Source of the DNA: Patiria miniata
Taxonomy: Eukaryota > Echinodermata > Asteroidea > Valvatida > Asterinidae
Reading direction: 5' to 3'
DNA: 64,000 nt
Assembly (NCBI RefSeq): GCF_015706575.1
Contig: NW_024037059.1
Span: 29,460,129-29,524,128 of the forward strand
In this document: piece by piece, positions 22,081 through 33,500 of the stretch
Layout of the letters: every line of letters begins with the position of its first letter
How positions within the stretch are numbered: position 1 is the stretch's first letter
The notes under the pieces: model-generated
The model's input: only the letters and a program-made list of their open reading frames with translations
Databases searched by the model: none
What the model was told of the DNA's origin: nothing
Made by a program: the position numbers and the translations under genes

Positions 22081-23714
22081 ATCCCCTGCTCTGCTGCACG
22101 TACGTACGTGTATACTGTATACAGACTAACTGATCATTCGCAATTTTTGGCATTTCCTTCGAAAAATGTCCATGCATATTGCTCGCGACCATCGCACAAT
22201 CAAACCGACCACCCACATGTGGCACACCATTCGACAGCTAAAATCCTCAACTATTCGAAATAAATTCATTTGAATTTGAACCAAATACTGGAAAGAAGAC
22301 AAACGGGATTGAAGAGATGGACTCCTACTCCTAGCGAGAGTGGCCGAAATTGATCGACGACGATGTCATGCGCGTATTTTAAAGCAAGAATTTGACAATT
22401 GCGTCATAAAATTCGGCGCTGTTCACCTAATTTGCATACGAAGGTTTCTGTGAATAATTTGTCGTGGCCCCCACCCTCTGCCCCAAGGATCGGGATTATA
22501 ATGCAAGGACCAAATCAAAAGAAGATTGAGAAATTCCAGGCCCTCCCAATCTGCGGCTCTCCCGGGGATATTCAACCCTCCTGGTTCGGAGTACTATAAC
22601 CCCTCCACCTCTCTCTCCCCCTCTCTCTCCCAGGAATGATATTCCATCCTCTTTGTTTTGGGAAATCCAACCCGTCCCCCCCCCCCCTCCACCCACGGGC
22701 AAGCAAGTCTGAATAAAATCACTTGAAGAATATGCAATCCTTTGGTAAATCCACCAGCCCTGCCCACTCCCACACCCACCCACTGGGCATGCAGATTTGG
22801 AACTTAGAATCACTGGAAGAAAATCCCCCGACCCCCAACAACCCCTACCCGGCCTCAACCCCCCCCCCCCACCACCACCCCAACCCAGTCCCTTCTCGCA
22901 GTAAAAAAGAAAGTCTGGTCGGGAACGTAATTGCACCACCACCGTAAAAAGACAAAAATCAAGAAAATAATTTCAGCTTTCTTGGCATGGCTTGAACCGC
23001 ACACCCCGCCCCCGCCACACCCCGGGGGTCTGAATATGATATCCAGGACAGGGGAAATGAAATGAAAGGGGTAGGCCTACTCCCAATAATGTAATAAAGG
23101 TGCATCATTCATCAGAAAACAAAACATCTTGCTTTTTAGATTAATTTTGTTTTTTTATTAGAACGCAAGCGGTGATGGCGTGATCAATTATTGAAAATCA
23201 TTTGCAATTTTTGGCTGTTCCATCGAAAAATGCCAATGCATATTGCTCGCGACCATCGCACTATCAAACCGACCACCCACATGTGGCACACCATTCGACA
23301 GCTGAAAACCTCAACTATTCGGAATAAATTCATTTGAATTCGAACCAAATGTTGGAAAGAAGAAAAATAGGATTGAAGAGATGGACTCCCAGTGAGATTG
23401 GCCGAAGACGATGTCATGCGCGTAATGAAGCAAGAACTTGACAATGACGTCATCATGAGCGGAGCTGTTCGCCTAGTTGCATACGAAGGTTTCTGTGAAT
23501 AGTTTGTCGGGGCCCCCACCCTCTGTCTCCAAGGGTCGGGATATAATGCAATGACCAAACTCCGCTGGATCGACGGCCTCACCAGATGGAGCGGTCTCAG
23601 CGTGGATAAACTAACTGCGGCGACCCTTCAGCGAAGGAAATCACCCCTTCACCAGTCACACAACCCAGAAGAAGTGGACGGTTGTTGCGTCAACGGGCAG
23701 TAGCCTACGACGTC

Positions 23715-23716
<2 letters not shown>

Positions 23717-23743
<27 letters not shown>
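23717..23743. repeat. (GAT)n microsatellite
   Basis: A run of about nine GAT/ATG trinucleotides. Confidence 0.85.
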
Positions 23744-23745
<2 letters not shown>

Positions 23746-23995
23746 AACAAAAGAAGATTGGGAAATTCCAGGCCCTCCCCTTCTAATGCTCCCCGGGATA
23801 TTCAACCCTCCTGGTTTGGAGTACCTTAACCCCCCCCACCCCCCCCCCCCCACCCCCGACTCATGCGGCCCCACCACCTCTCTCCCCCCAAGAGCAGCAC
23901 GTCTTAAGATTAATAACTAAAAGAACATAAAGGACATTCCACCCTCTTTGTTTTGGGAAATCCCCCCCACAACCCCTACCTGGCCTCAACGGGGT

Positions 23996-24300
23996 CCGCT
24001 CATAAGTCCGACGCCTCATAAGTCCGACAAAATCACATCCCCTAACCAAATAAAGGCCCATAAGTCCGACGCCTCATAGGTCCGACGCCTAATAAATCCG
24101 ACGCCTCATAGGTCGACGCCTCATAGCTCCGACGCCTCGTAAGTCCGACACTCGTTTTTCCGTTGTCGGACTTTTGAGGCGTTGGACTTATGAGGCGTCG
24201 GATCTATGAGGCGGAATAAATAAAGTCCGACGCCTCATAAGTCCGAAATTTCGGACTTATGAGGCGTCGGACCTATGAGGCGTCGGACTTATGATACGGT
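23996..24300. repeat. CATAAGTCCGACGCCT word cluster in both orientations
   Basis: A 16-bp word, CATAAGTCCGACGCCT with small changes (CATAGGTCCGACGCCT and similar), recurs about eight times. Its reverse complement (AGGCGTCGGACTTATG) then recurs about five times. The centre near 24,145 reads TTTTTCCGTTG. The same words are scattered near 20,150-20,340. Confidence 0.75.
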
Positions 24301-24586
24301 CCCGCCTCAACCCCGGCCCGGTCCATGATATCGCAGTAAAAGAAAGTCTGGTCGGGAACGTCATTGCACCAAATTAAAAGACAAACTTCACTTGTTGGAA
24401 AAAACAATTTCAGCCCTCTTGGCGTGGTTTGAACACCACGCTCCGCCCCCCCCCCCACCGCCCCATCCCCAGGGTCGGAATATGGTATCCAGGGCAGGGG
24501 AAAGGAAAAAAAGAAAGTGGTATTCCCAATAATAAAGTCACATCATTTATCGGAAAACAAAACATCTTGATTATTTGGTGACTGCT

Positions 24587-24705
24587 CTATGTTCCGACAC
24601 CCCTATGTTCCGACAACCTAGATTGTGTTACTCCCGGTTAGGGTTAGGGTTAGGAATAGGAATATGTGCAGTCGGAACATAGGGGTGTCGGAACATAGAG
24701 GTGTA
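24587..24705. repeat. TATGTTCCGACACCCC hairpin with telomere-like centre
   Basis: Two TATGTTCCGACA words precede GGTTAGGGTTAGGGTTAGG, and two complementary TGTCGGAACATA words follow. It has the same architecture as 21,955-22,080 but different words. Confidence 0.65.
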
Positions 24706-26560
24706 ACCGATTATTTTATTAATCTTGGGTTTTTATTAGAACGCGCGCGGTGCCGGCGGGCCGGATATAACCGGCGTGATCATTTGAAAATCATTCGCAA
24801 TTTTTGGCAGTTCCAGTGATGAATTTCCATGCATTTTGCTCGCGACCATCGCACTATTAAACCGACCACCCACTTAGGCCACACCATTCGCCAGCTAAAA
24901 AACTCAACTACTCGGAATTAATTCATTTGATCTCAAACAAAATGTTGGAAGGAAGAAAAACAGGATTGAAAGATGGACTCCCTTGGACAATACGAAGTTT
25001 GAGTTCCAAAAAGGAAAACGCTAAAACAATATTTTAATCGTCAAAACTCACCCTTTCATTTAACAATTTTGACTCTGTCTTCGGCAAAAGGAAGCGGACA
25101 TCATTCTGTTGCTTTCAGCATGTAAATTTCTGGCAGGTGCATCCTCCGATGTAGGCCTACAGTGATATTATTCATAAAACTGAAGGAGTCTGGCCGAAAA
25201 TTGGCCGAAGTAGATGGCATGCGCGTAAGCAAGAATTTCATGATGATGCTATAATGAGCGGCGCTGTTTACCTAATTTGCATATCAAGATTTCTGTGTTG
25301 GTGGGGGCCCCCACCACCCACCGCCCACTAGGGTCGGGATATGTTGCAAGGACCGAAAAAACAAAAGGAAATGTGAAATTCCACCCTCCTCCTTTTGAGC
25401 CCCCCCCCCCCCCCGGATTTTAAGCTTCCTGGTTTTGAGTACTCTAACCCCGGCCCCCCTCTACACTCACGAGGCATCCTCCCCCACGGCACCCCCCTCC
25501 CCCCTCCACCGGGAACCCCTTATGTGCACTCCCCTTCCATGGGGTCCTGATATGGTGCAGGTGTAAGAAATGAAAGACAGGAAATCTTCCATTATCCTGG
25601 TTCTCAGTACCCCCCTCCCGTTCCTTTCCCCCCACCCAGGGGACCCCACCCCGCCCCTCAAGGTGTTGGGATATGTGCAATGGCCATTCAACCAAAGAAT
25701 GTGCATATTCCACCCACTGTGTCTTTGCCCCCCCCCCCCATCCCCTCCCTCTCCCCCACCCCACCTGCAGGCCTCCCCCACCCCACCCGCGGGCCATCCC
25801 CACCCCAACCCACCGCCCAACTCCGTTGCATCGGGATACAGGGTAAAAGGGACAGAAAAAAAGAGACACACACACATTTCATCAAACGGGACCCCTTTAA
25901 TCAAACGGGATCCCTTTAATCTTCGTAACCGCCTTTCACTGAGCTATATATATCTCCTGCACGTTGCACGTGTTTATATCACGTGATTACTTCACTATCA
26001 TTCGCAATTTTGGGCAGTTCTAGCGAGCAATTTTTATGCATATTGCTCGCGGCCATCGCCGTATCAGACCGGCCACCCACATGTGCCACACCATATCAAA
26101 GCTGAAAACCTGTTCTATATGGAACTAATTCCGGTTTTCCCGAACCAAATTCGAGAAGAGAGAAATTTAGGATTAAAAAGATGGACTCCCTCGAAAAATA
26201 AGAAGTTTTGGTTCCTAAAAAAAAAAACGCTAAAAAATGTTTCAACTGTCAAAACTCAAGCAATAGTTCATCGATTTTGATGCTTTCTTCGGCAAAAGAA
26301 AGCAGATATCATGAGCTTTTCTACTGTAAATTTCTGGCATGTGCACTCTCCGATGCATAATGATTTCATTCATAAAACTGAAGCGAGTCGGGCTGAAATT
26401 GATGGCATGAGCGCAAGCACGAACTCAACGTTGACGTCATAATGAGGGGCGTGTTGACCCCAATTTGCATAGGTGAATTTCCGCGATAAGTTTGTATGTG
26501 CTCCCAGTCCCAGCATAGCTGGAAGACCGAAGAGCAAAGATTCAAGCCAATCAATACCTC

Positions 26561-27567
26561 GCAAAACAAACACATCAACTTAACATTGCAATAAAATAAA
26601 TCTACTTCAATTAAAAAGCAAATTTACCTCTGAAAACTGTAAGGTCCTCACTTCAATCGTCAGCACTAGATGTCGACCAAACAGCGTCTGTTATGAAAAT
26701 TATTAAACAGATGCAGACAGCTAGCCAAGGTGACCGTAAGGTCATGACCAAATTCTGCTAAACGCACTTCAAAAATCTGTCAGATTTTCCAAAAAAATGC
26801 CAAATTCCCCAGAATTACTCTAAATACACTATAAACACTTAAAATCACATGCAGATGTTGTAATATTGCCTTATTTAAGGTTCAAATTACATTATAAACA
26901 ATCTATAGTTACAATAAAATAAAGATGTTATGAAATTGCAAAATGCGGTTGTCAATCAAGTCCGGTTCAAGTCAATGATTCAATTCAACCATGATTCAAT
27001 TCAAGAAGACATTTATTCCACACTCCTTTTAAAGAATACATCCATAAATAAAAGAAAGACTGGTAAATAGCAAAATAACAAAATCAATAAATTTGTCTCA
27101 AAAATAATAAAAGTAAAATGTACTTTGAAGAAATGATAAACTTATTCCAATATATGTACAAGAGAAAGTAAGGAAGGAGTATGGGGCTGTTTTAAGTGAA
27201 GCCGAGGCTTGTAGGAAACAGCCCTTACAGACAACCTCGTATCAGCACCTCAACCTGTTCAATTTCGCAAGGGTTATTTGAAAAGATTGAAGTTTTTTAA
27301 CAAATGTACCATTTATTTTTCAAATTTGATATGTTTTTCTGTCAAATAACCATTTTTGCTGAATTCTGCCAGAAATCAGCCAAAAAATCCATTCTGTCAA
27401 ATTTTCTGTCAAACTCGTTTTTTTTAACCAAAAATCTGTCAAAGTTAGCCGAAAATCGGCTAAAACGGTCTTCCTGCAGACAGGCTAGGTAGTGGTACCC
27501 CACGAATGTACCATAGATTACTGCATTTACACGGGATACCAGGGAAAGACATTACAGAAATTTAAAG
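26561..27567. other. AT-rich upstream region with small hairpin
   Basis: No gene. At about 27,184-27,227 GGGCTGTTT and AAACAGCCC flank GAAGCCGAGGCTT, the loop word seen in the larger hairpins. The final part may hold the promoter of the following gene; no TATA box was identified. Confidence 0.5.
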
Positions 27568-30500
27568 ATGGCGGCGTCCACAGAAGGAGGTTTGCCGACT
27601 TCGGCACTGTTTGTAATCAACCTTTTATGCGTTGTTCCTTGTGTGGTGCTCAAGGTTCCACAATTGTGGTCACTCTACGCGTCAAAGTCTGCAAGGGGAG
27701 TTAGTCTGCCGAGTGTGATACTTGAATTAATTAGGTACATGAATTCATCATTTGTTTTGGGCAGATCATCCGGTACCGTATGGTGCAGTTTAGTGTGGTA
27801 TTGTCCCCCCCCCCCGAGCTGCCCCACCCATAACGTGGGGGTTGTCACTTTTTAAGTGACAAAATCCCCACCCCTAGGGCAAAATTTAAGTGACAATCTC
27901 CGACATACATATGAGGCATTGGGGCGCACTAGTGATTGCCATTTTAACTTACTTAACTCATGGAGGAATAAGAACACAAAACTTAAGTTAAATTTTATAC
28001 AAAAATATTTGTTCATAATAAATCATTAACAGGGATCTCTACTCGACAAACTCTGCATTTTTGGGATCCCCTTCCACACAAAAATTTTAAAAAAGAATGA
28101 AATGCACTTCGGAAATGTAATAATTTATTAATAAAAAAACAAACAAGTATATAATGTGGTACTAAGAATGAAAATAAATGAATAGAATGCAAATATTGAA
28201 CCATTTACTGAGAAAACACTTAAGTTTTTTTCAGACCAGTCCATCCCATAGGATTTGTGCACAGGGTGTCAAGTGATGTCTAGGTGTACAAGCATTATAT
28301 TCACTGTGTGGACTTCCGAACAAAAGATGTCCAAACCAGGTAGCAGCGACGTTGTGTGGACTTGCCCACGTCCACACAAGGTTTCGCGCTCTCTGGAAAA
28401 CAGGTTTATAGGCATTTTGGGGTTAGGTTTATCCGTGGCAAAATGAAGAGAAACACTAAAGGGAATCATAGAACAGAAAAAAAATTGGGTTGAAAGAGTT
28501 TTCACAGTGTGAGTTAAAAAAAAATTTCAGAGCCTTTTCTTAACTACACGAAAACAAAGGAATGTGCACGCTACGTACGTAATGTGAACATGTATTGTCT
28601 GTAAAACCAGGTATGAAATTCTTTTGCAATGATTTAAAGAAAAATAAAATAGTCCCAAAATTTGGGACTTTAAATACTGTGTATGAGAGTACCAAACTTA
28701 AGGTATTGAAAACATGCAATGTGACAAGAAAATAGACTGGCACCTGAAACAACCAGTTCAACAACTCTTCAGCACTGCATCAATCAACTATCAGCTGACT
28801 GTGCCAAAAGAAATATCAAGGATGTCGGGTACTAGGTCACTATTTCTACACATTTCTCCATAGTCACGTACCAGACTGACAATGAATGAAGAAGTCAGTT
28901 TGTCAAACAAGTCTAGTATTTAGCCTCATTTTGAAATCACTTGACTTCCCTCTCATGTGCAAGCCACTGCCAAATAATGAAGAAAAGTCTCCTTTAAAAA
29001 TTGAATCAAGTCTTCAAACTTGGTTGGTGAAATGCTGAGGAACTTTTCTTTGCCCAATGGCAGTTTTGGAGAAATTTGCTGGCTAAAGAGCGAGTAAAGT
29101 TGGCCTGATCTTCTTTTGCATCGTTTTGAGCACTTAAGATCCCAGTATGAGTGTTTCCTGTCAAACGTATTTTTCTTTTCGTTGCTGCAGTTACACCATT
29201 TTTGCTGTGTACATGTTTGTGCACTCTCTGCCCCTCATGCAGTATGCTGAGTACTTGTTCCTGATTGTGCAAGGTAAATGGATAAACAAAGAAATTGTTC
29301 AGTTGCATGTTCTTAGTACTGTCGACATGATACCTTGCTTTTTTGAGGGCTATAACTTACAATAAAATGAAGAAGTTCCTATGTGTACTTATTATTTTGA
29401 AGAGCAGTCAGTGTTTTTGTTAACACTTAAAAGTGCAGCTGTGGTGCAGGTCGTTTGCAAACGACAGGATTGAGACCGTCACATGGTAGATCATTCCAAT
29501 CACCAGCACGTCTCACTACTGCACAATCTTCTCTTCCCCCGCCGTTACTAGGTTCACCATCCCTCCAGTTTCTGTACTCCACATCAGTAGTGCCATCTTG
29601 ACACACCCATGAACCTGACACACAGAGAATATTAATGTCTGGTTTTAGTTGGTTAGAATTCTACAATGAAGCCTTAAAAATGAGAACCATGTTTGTTTGA
29701 AGTTTGAAATGTTAATAATAATTTTGTTTCCTTTCCAAAAGGAGAGAAGAATTGTTTGCTATGAAAATCTTGGAAAATAGAATTCATTCGTTGTTAAAAC
29801 AATATAAGTTGACAAACCTTCAACTTGAAGATCACTGCAGTTGATCCAGAACCAGTGGTACACGTTCTTCAGAAGGAAGTCAGTTTCCTCCTGAGACTGT
29901 GGCATGACCAAGACACTTCCCATCTTGATGCACTCCTGTTTTGCCTCAGCCCATGGTAGATTCTCGCTGAGTTGCTTGTAGCATTTGTCACCCCGCTGGC
30001 TCCAAGCAGGAGGACACGCCCCTCTAATGGAGGCCCCACACCTCTCATTACCACCAGTGCATCTGATCATAAGACAAAGGCTTATCAAGCCAATGATGAG
30101 ACGTTTTGGCAACATCTTTTTGAGATGTTACCAGACTGGTGCCCAGTGGTGAAATGAAGGGTATTATTGTCATGTAGCCTTTATTGTAGTAGTGTGCTTG
30201 TGAATGCCTTAAAGTTACTCTGCCACAATGCACTTACAATTTTGCAATGTGACACATTAGCAATAATGCCTTTGGAACATGTATCTGATACTTGTATACT
30301 TGAATTGCCATGGTTACTGCAATTTCACTTCAAATAGAGCACATCCAATGAAAAGTAGTGGCTTGTTAGAAGGATAAGGCTGAATACAAGCATTAGTCCA
30401 TAGCATCTCTTTTATTGCTCCATGGATGAATGGTTAGGCGCATGGTTGGAACATGCAAGGTATGTTTACTGCATTTTGCAGAGTCATCTGAAAATGCCAA

Positions 30501-33500
30501 ATTTGTAATTGCATTCTACCCAAAAAGTCATGAAAATATATATCGTGATGCTGAATATCTCAGTGGTATGTTTTGCAGTTAGCTCCTGTAAGTTCCTGTA
30601 TACCCTCATGATACAAACAAGATCACATAGAAGACCTCACCAGTTCTCATACCACCGACATACTACCAATAGTAAGATCTACAGGGTGAGTAAAAAAAGC
30701 GAAACCCAAATGTTGTGACCATTGTTTTACTGAAATACTGCATGTAGCACTTCCAAAATCTAGGATATGAAAGCCCAATTCATAAGCTTTCTTTTAGTAC
30801 AAGAAACATTCAAATCACTCATGTACTTTTCAAGTTACTGAATTTTAAACACAACCACCGTTTTAAGGTTCTGTCCACAGATCACAAAAAAGTTCAGTGC
30901 TCTTTCAGCAAAATGAAAAGAAATCACATAGGGATGTGTGTGAGTTGTTTTTGTTTCGCTGAAAGAATGCTCACCTTTTGTGTGATCCATGGACAGAACC
31001 TTAAAACGGTGGTTGTGTTTAAAACTCAGTAACTTGAAAAGTACATGAGTGATTTGAATGATTCTTGTACTAAAAGAAAGCTTATGAATTGGGCTTTCTC
31101 ATATCTTAGATTTTGAAAGTGTTACATGCAGAACTTCAATAAAACAATAGTCCCGACATTTGGGTTTCGTTTTTTTTTACTCACCCTGTATAGTACAAGC
31201 ATTTATCCATCAACAATTCAACACGAATAAACCACCTCCCTCAGTCATCAATGCCAATAATCTGGAGATGTATTTTATCCAAAGTTTAGGCCACAAACAC
31301 ATGGGTGACACACAACTCCTTATAAAGCATGGTCCCTGTGCAAGAGATTTCATCTCAGACTTTATTAACCACAAATAAAGTAACGATAACATTGAACATA
31401 AGGAGAACAAAATTGCAGTAATGATTTTAACAAAAGTGTGTTGTGCATTTAAAGTATTTACATGTTTAGCTTATACAAGTGATCAACTTTACCAAATGTT
31501 ACAGAAAAAGTCTAAACAAGAACAATAATTTGTCTATTAACCACAATTAAAGTAATGATAACGATTACCTATAGGGTAGCTCAGTTGGTAGAGCACCGGA
31601 ACGGCAATCCAGAGGTCGCAGGTTCAAACCCCACTCCAGTCAATTTCTTTGTTCAAATGTTTAAAAGTTATTACAATTCACGTAGTCAGTTTCCTTTATT
31701 TTTCAGTTGTCAATTTGAATTTGTTAAATTTAACCTTGTGTAACATTACCAGCTTCATTGAATTACAAATTTGATCCACAAAACACATGCTGCTTATAAA
31801 TTTATCATTTTCCTCAAAAATTTCATTTTCTTTGGCAGGGGGATTTCAACTTATTGCAAAAACTTATTTTGCTTTTGTGTTTTTGTGGGGGTTTTTTTTG
31901 GGGGGGGAGGGGGGGAGGGGGGAGGGGGGAGGGGGGGAGGGGGTCGTTTCACTTTATTATCAAAATTTACATAAGGGCAATTCCAGTGTCAAACACACTA
32001 CAAACCAGATTTTGTTTTTAACTTTAAGAGCTCAGAAATTAAACCCAAAAATGTGGGGTTTTTTTTTCAAGTCTTATATGACTCGTTCAATGACGGCCAT
32101 CTCTGTAGGAGAATTGCAACTGCATATTTTACGCAGTCAAGCACGCATTACGCACTGTTGAAAATGTTCCAAACACGCGTGCTTGTTGCTCGAAATGTGT
32201 TCGAAATACGACGCAGCCGATGCGCGTTATGCAAGTTGACGCTCAAAATGCCGATGCAGGTGGATGGTCTGTAGGAAATGACGTCATTTGAACGAGACCT
32301 ATACATCCATCATCTAGTAATGGTCAAGGAGATTAAAGTCTAGGAGTTTTGGATCATTTCTCTGAATCATTAATTAGATATTGATTGGCACTGTCATAGA
32401 CAATACATTTTCTTCCATAACGCTGACTTGCCCATTATTGTTAACAATTGTGCCATTTGTTGTTTATTTGCTTGTTTACTCTTCAGTGTGGGTTGTTATT
32501 CTGATGATGCTGCATTACATGGACCAAGTTCATTTCAGCCTTCTTCCTTACAGTGCTTTGTATCCTTGACGAGTTCCAAAATTTGTCCTGAGCCAACATG
32601 GCTGGTGTTTATTTCTTGTTTCCTTGGCATGAAACAACTGAGAGTTTTACTATTCCCCCTGGATGGGATGCCAGTCCATCGCAGGTTACTCCCCAGCTAA
32701 TGCCGGTACCCATTTATACTCCTGGGTGGAGAGAGGCAAGTGGGGTGAAGTGGCTTGCCCAAGGACACAACATATGGCCACAGCTGGATTCGAACCCCTG
32801 ACCCTTTGATCATGAGTCATGAACCCTAACCACTAGGCCACACTCCCCCACTGCCTAGTTCTCAAACCATGGTGAAATTAACAGCACTTTTTGCTATTAC
32901 CAAAAACTGTACTTAATAGATAATTCATAACTTATGGCTTCTAGCTGACTAGTACCCTTGAACAAAGACATCAACAAACTGGGGAACTGGCGACATAGGG
33001 CTGGATAGCTCAGTTGGTAGAGCGTCTGTTTGGCAATCTGGAGGTCACAAGTTCAAACCCCGCTCCAGTCAATTTCTTCAATGCACCTAGTCTATTCCCC
33101 CCCACCTGTGGTTTTAATTAATGATAATTTGTACTAAGATACAGTGGTTAGGGTTCGGGACTCATGGTCAGAGGGTCAGGGGTTCGAATCCAGCTGCTGG
33201 TCATATGTTGTGTCCTTGAGGAAGCCACTTCACCCCCACTTGCCTCTCTCCACCCAGGAGTATAAATGGGTACTGGCATTAGCTGGCGAGTAACCTGCGA
33301 TGGACTGGCATCCCATCCAGGGGGAATACAAATATTCTCAGTTGTTTCATGCCAAGGAAAAGTCTGGAGAAACTATTAAACGCCAGCCTCATGAGCTATA
33401 TTGGCTCATGACAGACTTTACTTTACTTTCCCAGTCAAGTGCTGCAGTGTTTTGTTCCTTGACACAAAGCTCAGATATTTTATCGCCGTTTGGATCGTAG

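Larger units (their letters stand above)
21330..26560. repeat. C-rich, locally amplified repeat block
   Basis: A diverged unit is present four times in the same orientation, at about 22,135, 23,200, 24,785 and 25,990. It is recognisable by TTCGCAATTTTTGGC, TGCTCGCGACCATCGC and GACCGACCACCCAC. Between copies lie modules of C-rich tract, then GGGTCGGGATAT, then ATTCNACCCTCCTGGTT. Poly-C runs of 10-19 bases are common. Long frames on both strands across 25,444-25,990 are Pro/Gly low complexity from the C-tracts and are not genes. Confidence 0.65.

Noticed and set aside
22017-24660. TTAGGG/CCCTAA runs as a chromosome end
   Set aside because: They are only 2-3 units long, internal, and symmetrical in word-repeat hairpins; unique genes follow on the right.
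25444-25986. Several long open frames on both strands
   Set aside because: They are Gly/Pro low-complexity translations of C-rich tracts with no domain and no splice support.
31565-33080. Two tRNA-Ala-like sequences as working tRNA genes
   Set aside because: Anticodon or T stems do not pair and both copies share a non-tRNA 3' tail, as a SINE would.
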